Part shown: positions 1-8,527 of the stretch, one piece after another | Layout: each line of letters starts with the position of its first letter | Numbering within the stretch: the first letter of the stretch is position 1 | Source of the DNA: Dastarcus helophoroides | Taxonomy: Eukaryota; Arthropoda; Insecta; Coleoptera; Bothrideridae | Length of the DNA: 64,000 bases | Reading direction: 5' to 3' | Assembly: GCA_028583605.1 (NCBI GenBank) | Contig: CM053328.1 | Location: forward strand, 14,815,107-14,879,106 | Position numbers and translations under genes: made by a program | Notes under the pieces: generated by a model | Databases searched by the model: none | What the model was told of the DNA's origin: nothing | Seen by the model: only the letters and a program-made list of their open reading frames with translations

Positions 1-255
1 ATTCCCCCAAGAGCATACTGAGGCATACAAAACAGTCGAAGACAGCTAATTCCTGTGCGATCCAGCCTGACACAGTAAGGACTTCTTTCTACGGAGACTC
101 TTTTTTCCACAGAATTTCCAAGCTATGGAACTTGTTACCGAAATGAATTTTCCCCAAAAATTGCAACCTATTCTTGTTTTGGCATCACACTCACGGTGCT
201 TTAACGCATAATAGGGTTACCCTTTGCGAGTGGATTCAACATAAAAAAACTGTCG
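1..255 (+). pseudogene. LINE family A, 3' terminal fragment (RT C-terminus and 3' UTR)
   Basis: This is the tail of a non-LTR retrotransposon, cut off by the window edge. It matches the same stretch in the copies ending near 7590, 21548, 24535, 46090 and, on the minus strand, 49612. The conserved landmarks are the tract coding for a PPRARFLRHTRQS-like peptide, a segment coding for ..SKLWNSLP.., and a 3' UTR ending gcgagtggattnaacataaaa. The C-terminal pattern (dispersed Arg-rich segment, then a W-N-S-L-P motif) is typical of Jockey-superfamily/CR1-like elements. Frames are broken, so this copy is dead. Confidence 0.8.
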
Positions 256-259
256 AGTT

Positions 260-2330
260 TAACTTTGATATTTTAATATTTTCCACAAAATATCGAATAC
301 TTAGCCAAAACCGTGTTTGCTTCTTTATAAATTCAATTTTCCATGAACTTCCAATATTGCTCTCAAAATTTCAAATCAAATTCAAATTTAAGGGTCGAAA
401 TTTCGCTAAAGAATTAGGAGCTAAAAAATAGCTTAAGATTTTTCCTCCTACAAAATAAACAATTGTGTTTCGTCAAAATTTTATATCCCTTTTTTTTAAT
501 CGACAGAGATTATTTTCTCGTTGTGAAGTCAACAGATATGATAAGGGGCGGTGTTTGCCTAGGGCACAAGCTCGAGCAGATTCTGAAGCAGAGGACGGTC
601 GTTTAAATTTAAAAATTCAAATTGTCTTTCGACACTTCAAATGCTAAAAAGTACAACCTAAACTTCTAGATTAAAGTTAAAATTCCTGGACGATTATACC
701 CAAAATTTTCAAATTAAAGTAAAAATTTCGAAAAAAAAATATAAATACAAAATAAATTTCAATTCCTTGATTTTTCAAAATATCGACCTTTTTCAGTATT
801 TCAAATTTAAACTTGTTATTTCCAATTTCATTTTTAAAATTTCAACTGTAAAGCCCAAATGTTTAAAAAACTATTTAAACGTGAAATCTTAAAATTTTTG
901 AGAAATGTTATCTTTTCTAAATTTTTAATTTCAAATTTAACTTTGAGATTTCTACTTTAAAGGCTATATTTCAACCTTACAACTGACAAAACACCTTTTT
1001 TTGAAAACTCCAGTTTCGTTAAAATTTTGCTCAAAATTGAAGTTTAAATTGGGAATTTAATTTTTTCTTAATTTATGTAAAATGCGAAAAAATATAGATA
1101 TTTTATTTTTAAAATGGATTTTTTATTTTTATTTGCAATCCTGCAGAAATTAACGTCAAAATGTAAGATTAACAGCTAAAACTGGAAATTTCACGAAGCA
1201 CCTTACAATTGATACAAAATAATTGATTATTTCGGTTATCCTTTATTCCCCACGTTCAGAACCTACTTCAGTTGAAATTTTTTGCGACTTCATAGTTTTT
1301 AATCGATAATTTTTAACTTCCGCTTTTTATAAATGCGTTTTAGCACGTCACAAACACTCACTGCGGTACGGTATAATTTTTTGATTAGTTTTTTTAGCGG
1401 TCGAGGCGATATTTCTGTTTGCGTCAATTTTTATGCCGTGTTTTGCGAACTGGAACAAAATAAATACGAATAACAAGTGAATTTCCTGATATGAGTCTAC
1501 AATTGTTTTTGTACAACTGTTCATTTAAATTTGCATTTTAGTTACGGAACTTTCTTCTAGAATCTTGCACCATATGTCCTTGTCAATGTAAGCAGATTTT
1601 ATAACGGCTTTTCTGCGAATTCGGCTTTCTAATAAAAGTTTGAAATCGACTTTAAATTTTTAATGGAATAATCATATCTTTAGGTCTATTTCATGAGTTT
1701 AACTAACCAGTAATAAACAAAGTTGTCAAAACAATATACCTCTTTCATAAAAAAAAAATGATTTTTATTATATTCAATAACAACTGTACAGAGATTGATA
1801 TCGAAACTAGCATTCCAGACTTTCACAAATTTAGAATTCTAGAAAAATCAACTGAGGAGTTAAAATAAAAATTAAAAGAAACAACTAAAAATTTAAAATC
1901 CGAAACTTTTAAGTTTATTTGAAATTTCCAGTTTAATTATCTATTTATTTATGGTTTTGGTAAATAAGGTTTTTTTCGAATTATTGACTTTATTTTCAAA
2001 GTTTAATTTAAAAATTGATCTCAGAATCTGGATAGTTTTAAGATAAAATATTTAATAATAAAAAATATATTTAGAAGTATCGAGAATTTGACTTTTTTCT
2101 AAGTTGCAATTTTAAAGTCGATACTTTAGGAACCAAATTAGATAAGTTTGCATTTTAAAGTTTGGGAAGACGCCACAAGTTTTTAAAATTTCAGTCGCGA
2201 AATTTTGGGATGACTTAAAAAATATTACTTTTATTCTAAATTTCCAATTTAACCTCTACATGTTTTGTTTAAAAATGAAATTTATATTCAATAAAAATAA
2301 AAATTTCACATTATTCAACGCATAAGGTTA
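260..2330. other. AT-rich noncoding DNA with one ordinary-complexity island
   Basis: I see no gene here. About 650-1130 and 1860-2300 are made of the degenerate A/T words (tcaaaattt, tttaaatttc, cgaaaattt) that recur through the window. About 1240-1660 is different: it has normal complexity with several CpG-containing words and could be old unique sequence or regulatory DNA. The short frames at 174-431 and 465-647 have low-complexity, unrecognisable translations. Confidence 0.5.
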
Positions 2331-2515
2331 GTGATACACAAAGCAAGATTTCTTGTATTACTATCTAACGTCTTGTCTTGTCTTGTTGAGCAAGACAAGA
2401 AGTTGGTTTACTTTCTGTCTTGCCAATTTCTTGCTGGTTTAATTATTTATCTTGCTAACAAGAGTCTTGCATTTACTTTTTCTTGCTGGTTTGTTTGTTT
2501 TACGCATGAGCAGCA
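2331..2515. repeat. CTTG/CAAG-rich hairpin tract (copy 1)
   Basis: Repeats of cttgtcttg on the + strand meet their complement caagacaag within a few bases near 2370-2400, so the tract can fold on itself. Further cttgctggttt and cttgcta words follow. A second tract with the same vocabulary lies at 3740-3935. No coding potential is recognised; the 107-residue frame over it is not a known protein. Confidence 0.5.
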
Positions 2516-2639
2516 ACAAAACATATTCAGAATTAATTTCGACACAAGCAGTTTACAAAGGTGTAAAGACAAAGAAAACGATTTGGGGACGTTGGCCCTA
2601 AAATCGAAAACCCACCCAAAATTTACAAAAAAAACACTC

Positions 2640-3720
2640 TTCGAGAAAAAATGAAATTACAAGAAATTTCGAAAAAAAAGTTGATATTTAGATAAAACAC
2701 TCAAAATTAAAAATATTATTTTCATAATAATATCGTGTTTTTTTCCTGGAAAATCTATCTTGTTCGCGAAATCTAAATATGAAATTTCAGTTTATTCTTG
2801 AAATTTTAATTTTACAACCAAAATTTTCGACTTTTTAAAACAAACTCCACATGTTTTTTAATAAAGTTTCAAAAAATTACAAATTACGAGAAACACTCAA
2901 CGTTTAAACATTTTATTTGGACACATTGAACATTTTTTAATTTATCGAAATTTGATGATTAAGTTTAAATTTTTCGGTTAAAATTTTAACTTCGAAATCA
3001 AATTCTCCACGTTACCCTCAAATTTTAGATTTTGGTTCTAAAATTGCAGTAAAAATGTTAATTTTGAAATTTCGAAAAAAAAAAACTGAAATATGAAAAT
3101 TTTTAATAAAAATTTGGGATTTATAGAAAAAATAAAAATTTATCTGGAAAAGTCAAACTGTTTTAGAAATATTTGAAAAGGTTAAATCAGAAATTTTACG
3201 TTGAAACTCAAAATTTTAATATTTTAAGAAAAATGCGAGTTTTTTTATTTCAGAGTCGACTTTATCGACTTTAAATTTTAACTTTTGACTTTGTTATCAA
3301 AATTAATGAATTTCCAAAATTAAGAGTTTAAATTCGAACTCTTGAGATTAAAATTCCAAGTTTCAATAATTTATTATTTTACGATTAGAGTCAAAATGTT
3401 TATAAAAAATTGAGTTAAGGTCAACATTTTTTGTTTAAAAGTCTAATTTTCAGAAAAAAAATCGAAATGTCGAAATGAAAATTGAAATCAATAGAATAAA
3501 ATCAAAAAGTTGGGAAAACTTTCAAAGTTATTTTTTTATGTCTTGGATATTTAGATATTATTATTTTGAAAAAAAAACTTAACATTGAATTTTTTCTTTT
3601 AATTTTAAAGTTTTCCGGAATTTCAATTTTTTCCAAATTTTAATTTGAGGATGCGACAGAATTTACTATTTGTAAAGGAATTGTTTATTTAAAGGTTTAA
3701 AAATACTGTTTTATAGCTCA
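2640..3720. other. AT-rich degenerate repeat DNA, no gene seen
   Basis: The sequence is a mosaic of cgaaattt, tcaaaatttt and ttgaaattt words with no conserved reading frame and no recognisable element ends. It belongs to the window-wide degenerate AT-rich repeat class. Confidence 0.5.
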
Positions 3721-3739
3721 CTTTAGAGAAATATTAAAA

Positions 3740-3935
3740 AAAGCAAGAAGTTTTGCTTCATGCTAATTTTTTATCAAGAAATCTTGCTCATGCTAAAAGA
3801 ATTTCTTGTCTTGTCTTGTTCTTGCTCACAAAATTGCCTTGCTCTTGCAGCAAGATCAAGACAAGAACAAGAAAAAACAAGACAAAAACAAGACAAAAAC
3901 AAAACAAAAACAAGACAAAAACAAGAAATTCATGA
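3740..3935. repeat. CTTG/CAAG hairpin tract (copy 2) and (caagacaaaaa)n minisatellite
   Basis: Words such as cttgctcatgc, cttgtcttgtcttg and caagaaattc are followed from about 3850 by a short tandem repeat based on caagacaaaaa with small variations. The tract lies just beyond the 3' side of the minus-strand PLE-2 remnant at 3945-4600 and may be its trailing simple repeat. Confidence 0.6.
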
Positions 3936-3944
3936 AACACTACA

Positions 3945-4600
3945 CAAGGTAATTTTTATTGGTGTTGTTCCACCAAGGGCGATCTGCAGGCCACATCCGG
4001 CCTGCGACCCTTGTATACTCAAAATATTTACTTGTGCATATTACGCAAATTACTTACCTAATCAACCTTAACTTTTTTAACAGGAATAAGTGGCCTAAAG
4101 GCCCAGCGCAAACATTCAGAAGGCTGTCTCCAGATTTATGGATGGCTAAGCTTTCAAATGCATTTAACCTAGAATTCTTACTTACTACTCTTAACAGTTT
4201 AATATTGTTATCTATCCTGTGGTCTAATTTAAAAGCATGGCGGGTCTCACTTGACTTCCCCATTCTTTCGTACTTAAATGAGCCAAACGCCCCCTCAGTC
4301 GGATTTTGAGAGATCGTCTTGTCTACCAGACATACCTCTGATTACAACCTTTACGAAGAATTTGATAAATATCCAATTTGTCGGTACGTTGAATTTTATC
4401 TTTTAAACTTCCCAAAAGTGATTTTAATTTCCCGTTAAAATTGTAAACAACCTTTAGGACTTGTTTGCGTAAAATTCCACTCAAACAATGCTCAACCAAA
4501 GATTCAAATGGAAGCAAGACAAAGTTTAACTTTCTACTCTCGTCAGAAAGTTTTGAAGATAACAAGGACCAGTCCGTTTCCCAAGAAATGTTTTCTATTA
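3945..4600 (-). pseudogene. Penelope-like element PLE-2, GIY-YIG endonuclease end (broken)
   Basis: Read on the minus strand, 4565-4323 encodes a 80-residue stretch with ..NGKLKSLLGSLKDKI.. followed by DIYQI..GCNQRYV, and 4263-4054 continues with ..ETRHAFKLDHRID.. and ..FESLAIHKS. This order (K-L-x-x-L-L-G linker, G/D-I-Y, R-Y-V-G, Arg helix, H-D/H, then a helix with Glu) is that of the C-terminal linker and GIY-YIG nuclease of Penelope-like elements. The codon that should give Gly after RYV is Trp and is followed by a stop (about 4323), and there is a frame change before 4263, so it is inactive. The RT domain is missing upstream. A GC-richer 3' tail ends near 3945. It is distinct in sequence from PLE-1 at 8.2-11.2 kb. 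Confidence 0.7.
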
Positions 4601-4967
4601 CAATACGACGTAATTTTAAGAAAAAATAGATGTAATTTTTAGAAAAGGGCTGACTTCAGGAAAAGTTCACATCTCAAAATTTATTTTTTTTTGTTTTCTA
4701 CTATTTAAATTATGATATAACATTCAAATTTTAAGAGAAGATCGGAATTTAAAAAAATATATTTTTTACTACAATTTGAAAACAATTTTGGGTAAATGAA
4801 CAGATTTTTAGAAACAGATTTACTATTTCCCTAAAATTGAGAAAAATGAATTTATAGAAAAAGTAAAAAGTTCTCAAAAAGGCATCTTTTTAAAAAAAAA
4901 GCTTTTTTTTTCCGGGGATATATATAGAGAACAAAGCGAATTAAAAAACACGATTTTGGTGGAACAG
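4601..4967. other. AT-rich spacer, no gene seen
   Basis: A/T-rich sequence with runs of T and A and no recognisable reading frame. It separates the PLE-2 endonuclease remnant from the foldback at 4968-5122. Confidence 0.4.
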
Positions 4968-5122
4968 ACTGGTCCTTGGTTACCTTCAAAAATTGAAATA
5001 CAAATATTGTCCCCTAAAACCAAGAAAAATTAAAAAACACTAGAGCAACTATTGTTGTATTTTTTTTAATCATTCTTAATTTCAGGGAATAAGATTTGTG
5101 TTTCAAGTTTTAAAAACATGAA
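4968..5122. repeat. Foldback made of two opposed PLE-2-type end pieces
   Basis: The left arm contains gactggtccttggttacc, then gaaatacaaatattgtcc and ccaagaaaaattaaaaaac. From 5063 the complementary series follows in reverse (tttttttaatcattctt, tttcagggaataagattt, gtgtttcaag). The arms match the dispersed repeat seen at 20799-20891, 38600-38640 (opposite orientation) and 63538-63970. In the last and first of those a hammerhead-like motif follows; here the loop region lacks it. Opposed terminal pieces are usual for Penelope-like elements. Confidence 0.6.
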
Positions 5123-5380
5123 ATCTAAAAAATCGTCCTTAAATTTGGAAACAGAAAACAAATTTTGAAGATTGAAAACTTCGAGGAGCTTTCGAAAAAA
5201 TCGAACCTAAAAAAAGTCCAAGAAACTCAACGAAGAAAGAAGTCAAATTTTGAAAAAATCACGAAAAAAATATCGAATTTTTCAAGAAAACTCAAATGTT
5301 AACAATAAACGTTAAATTATGAGAAGAGACTGAAGTTTCAAGAACAGAAGAATTTGATTTTTGAGATAATTGGTAAAATT

Positions 5381-6652
5381 CCAGGCAACCAATAAAGTCC
5401 GTGCGGTTTTTCTTTATTGTCTACTTTTATGAATTATATTCAGTAAACAGGATGTAGTGGTGGGGTAATTTTGAATATAGGTTAAAACTTATGTCAGGAA
5501 GTATCATTCCGTGTATTTGATAAGTTAGATTACTTTGAATCAATCAATCAATCTTTAATAGAGTATGGCCGTGTCAAATGCAATAATTTGTGCTTGTTTA
5601 CTTTATGAATTCAAACTTGGTACCAAGGCTGCAGAAGCTTGTCTTAAGAAATGGGCTGCTTTTGGGGAAGGTACTGTAGCTGAACGGACGGGTCAGAAAT
5701 GGTTTAAGAAATTTGCCTCTGGAGATGAAAATGTGGAAGATGAACCTCGCTCCGGAAGACCATCAACGATCAACAACGACGATATCAAGCTGGCGATCGA
5801 GCAGGACTCAAGTCAGACATGTCAAGCTCTTGCCTTAAGATTTAATGTGAGTGATGAAACTATTCACATATATTTGCACCAGGTTGGGAAACGATGGAAG
5901 TTAAGCAAATGGGTACTACATAAATTGAGTGAAACGAACAAGTTAAAGCTCAATCTGTTCATCGTTGCTTTCCTTGCCACAACTTAATGTCGTTTTTTAA
6001 CCGGATGTTGACGTGGGATGAAAAATGGATTAAGTACTGCAACAATAAGAGCTCATATCATTGGCTATCCAGTAAAGATCCGTTGCCGTTGTCTGCTAAA
6101 CCAAACATTCACCAACAAAAGATTCTATTATGTATATGGTGGACTACAGCAGGTATAGTTCACTATGAGCTTCTGCCAAGTGGACGAACCAATACTGCTG
6201 AAATCTACTTAGCACAGCTTAACAGACTTGTGGTCGCTCTAAGTCAAAAACAGCCTGCTTTGGCGAACAGAAAAGGTGTTGTCTTCCATCAAGACAACGC
6301 AAGACCACACACGCAGGAAACTGTAGCGCTACTACAATGGGAAGTTCTACTTTACCCTCCGTACTCACTAGACTTTGCCCCAAGTGACTACCACCTGTTT
6401 TTGGCCTCGGAAAACCAAATGCGGAATCGGTGATTTGAAAATAGAGAGGTTTTGAAAAATGAGGTGATACACTTCTTCAATTCCCAAAAGCAAGATTTTT
6501 TACAAAAATAGGATATATGATCTTGTGTCTAGATGGGAAACGGTAATACTTGCTGAGGATGGTTATTTTTTAAAATAAATCTAAGAGTAACCCATTTTTT
6601 GTGTTACTATTTCCTAACCTTCAAAACCGCACGAACTTTTTTGGCTGCCTGG
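5381..6652 (+). mobile_element. mariner-family DNA transposon (mariner-1), complete with TIRs, inactive
   Basis: The element is 1272 bp, the usual mariner length. Terminal inverted repeats begin CCAGGCAACCAATAAAG on the left and CCAGGCAGCCAAAAAAG on the right (read inward); about 27 of the first 30 positions agree. A TA follows the right end at 6653-6654; the left flank reads tt, so the left target TA has mutated. It encloses a mariner transposase pseudogene on the same strand. Confidence 0.93.
5565..6578 (+). pseudogene. mariner transposase (frameshifted)
   Basis: Residues 1-140 from ATG 5565 carry the paired helix-turn-helix region: ..FKLGTKAAEA.., ..GTVAERTGQKWFKKF.., and the linker EDEPRSGRPSTINND, followed by ..KLSKWVLHKL (WVPHEL in the family). 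A frameshift near 5970-5990 leads into the catalytic half: LTWDEKW (first Asp), WWTTAGIVHYE, HQDNARPH (second Asp), then YSLDFAPSDYH (third Asp). The family spacing between the last two Asp is 34; here 30 residues lie between them, a four-residue in-frame loss. A TGA at 6431-6433 and a further frameshift near 6505 precede a recognisable C-terminus (YDLVSRWETV..) ending at 6578. The protein would bind TIRs and cut and paste the element; this copy cannot. Confidence 0.93.
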
Positions 6653-7144
6653 TAATTTAAGAAGAATAGACGAGTATTGAAAAATTTAGAATAATGCGTC
6701 AAACTTTAAAAGTTAATTTTTTAGAGAGACTAAAAGGCTAAACAAATTGCTGGTAGAACCGTCCGATGATGCAGTAATGTAAAACCTGGTCCAGTGTTAC
6801 CAAATATTTATCGAAACATTGTGGAATTTTTAATATCTGTTGCTTTTTAATCATTAATAAAGTTTAATAGTTATGAATATTAAAGAATTCCACGAAGTGA
6901 GGATTGGAAATGTCAATTTTGTAGAGAAAGTCAAATTTCAAACAAAAAAGCCACACTTGCGAAACAAGATTAATTTAGACGAAAAAAATCGAAATTTGTG
7001 TGAAACATAATAAAATGTCGAATTTAGAGATAAAAGTCGAAATTTGTTCATTATTATTGGTCGGAAAAATTATGTTTATTAATTTTATTTAACATTTCTG
7101 CTACTCAATTTGGAAATAATTAAATTTTTAGTAATGGAAGTTGA
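6653..7144. other. Noncoding AT-rich DNA
   Basis: I see no gene. A short segment at about 6740-6830 has normal complexity; the rest is A-rich words such as gtcgaaattt that belong to the window-wide degenerate repeat. Confidence 0.4.
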
Positions 7145-7590
7145 CAATATTCAATTTCAAAGAAGAGCGATTCGCCTAATTGATGACGAGAGTTTGACCG
7201 ATTCTCTGAAAACACTAGAGGACAGGAGAATGGTTGGTGATTTATTTCTTTTCTACAAGTACTTTCATGTGAGATGCTCATGGGAACTAGTAGGATTGAT
7301 TCCCCCAAAGGCAAGATTTTTGAGGCATACAAGACAGTCTGTGACAGCAAATTCTGTGCGGTCCAGCTTGACACAGTGAGAACTTATGTCTACGGATGCT
7401 CTTTCTTCTATAGAATTTCCAAGCTATGGAACTCGCTACCGAACGTAATTTTCCCCAAGAATTACAACCTATCCTTGTTTAAGAAGGCGGTTCATCGCCA
7501 TCTATCCTTGTTTCCGCATCCTACTCGCCGTGCTTTGAAGGCATAATAGGGTTATACTTTGCGAATGGATTGAACATAAAAAAACATTTT
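7145..7590 (+). pseudogene. LINE family A, 5'-truncated copy (RT C-terminal region and 3' UTR)
   Basis: The copy starts in the RT thumb region at ..QRRAIRLIDDESLTDSL.. and ..RMVGDLFLFYKYFH.., then LIPPKARFLRHTRQS. A frame change near 7340-7375 leads into the final coding segment, ..YRISKLWNSLP.., NYNLSLFKKAVHRHLS, which stops at about 7546. The 3' UTR ends in gcgaatggattgaacataaaaaaac. Truncation at the 5' side is normal for LINE insertion by incomplete reverse transcription. Confidence 0.88.
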
Positions 7591-7777
7591 TTTAAATATG
7601 ACTACGTAATATCTACAGTTTTAAAACTTCAGCTCATTACAGCTGACAAAAAATAGGTTAGTTTATTTTACACAGAATAGGAAAAAAATGAAATATAGAA
7701 GACCAAAATTAGACATGAAGAATTTCCAAAAATAAATTATGAAAATATAAAAAGATATAAAAAATGGAAAAAAAGAT

Positions 7778-8110
7778 TGTAGCACTGGACATCGAAGTTT
7801 CGCTTTCATTTGAGCTCGTCAGCAATGTATAACTAGGAAAGGGAACAATAAAGGAGGAAGGAAAAATAATACATTGAAATACTAGAGCACTGAACTAAAC
7901 ACTGTGGCTTGTGATTTAGACCATATAAGGTTTTACCCCTTAACCACATCGACAATTAAATAAATAATTACGCGATACGTATTTGTCCAGCAGAACTGGC
8001 ATCTTCAAGCTCACTAATCTAAAGAGATTAGCAAAAGATGCATCGACCTCATCTGCATTGAGATTCAAATCGATACTCAGTACAACTTGAATAAAGATTT
8101 CATAAATAAT
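7778..8110 (-). mobile_element. Penelope-like/hammerhead-bearing retroelement relic
   Basis: On the minus strand this stretch has two hammerhead-type segments: an intact-looking core at 7783-7829 and, at about 8010-7965, a degenerate one reading cttgaagatgccagttctgc then tggacaaatacgta, which resembles the CTGAAGATGCC..GGCGAAAC form common in Penelope long terminal repeats. No protein-coding part survives. The grouping as one relic is inference from proximity and shared strand. Confidence 0.5.
7783..7829 (-). ncRNA. Type I hammerhead ribozyme motif (candidate)
   Basis: Minus-strand reading gives, in order: stem I 5' arm CAUUG; CUGACGA; stem II GCU..AGC closing a CAAAUGAA loop; GAA; a 2-bp stem III AC/GU around UUCGAU; the cleavage base C (triplet GUC); and stem I 3' arm CAGUG. 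All core positions (C3 U4 G5 A6 N7 G8 A9, G12 A13 A14, A15.1-U16.1, H17) match the hammerhead consensus, the conserved G10.1-C11.1 pair is present, and stem I pairs over five bases with one G-U. The very short stem III is like that of hammerheads in Penelope-like elements and retrozymes. Activity is not shown by the sequence alone. Confidence 0.75.
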
Positions 8111-8315
8111 TTGCGGTGGTAAAAATTTAAATATTTAAAGCCCGATCCACAAGAAACAATTACCCTTGTGGGTCGAACTTACATGCTCTTGGTGGCAGAG
8201 CTGGGCAGAAATCATCAGAATATGTAATGTATTTGATAACGAAGGTTTCCACGGCCAGAGTCAGTACAGGATATACTTCTTCCGGGATTGGACCGTGTCA
8301 AAGAACTACTAAAAG

Positions 8316-8360
8316 TGTTCGACGTTTCGCCCACCATCGTAGGGGGCTTCTTCAGGAACA
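8316..8360 (-). ncRNA. Small hammerhead ribozyme motif in inverted 5' terminal repeat of PLE-1
   Basis: This is the exact minus-strand counterpart of the motif at 11144-11188: stem I UGUUC/GAACA, CUGAAGA, stem II GCCC/GGGC, GAAAC and GUC. It lies in the inverted copy of the terminal repeat, so only a minus-strand transcript would carry it. The forward 5' copy starting at 8527 lacks the CUGAAGA box and is therefore only a half motif. Confidence 0.65.
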
Positions 8361-8527
8361 AAGAAAGAAAAATAGATGAAATGAGGGACTATGCAAAAAA
8401 GAAAAATAAAAAATAAAAATAAAAGGCCAATTTCAAAGCATCAGAGCACGGTAACTCAGTATGTCCACCATACCAGAGGCGAAACTCTTCTGAATTGAAA
8501 ATTGGTACAAAGGATAAGAAAGTCTAG

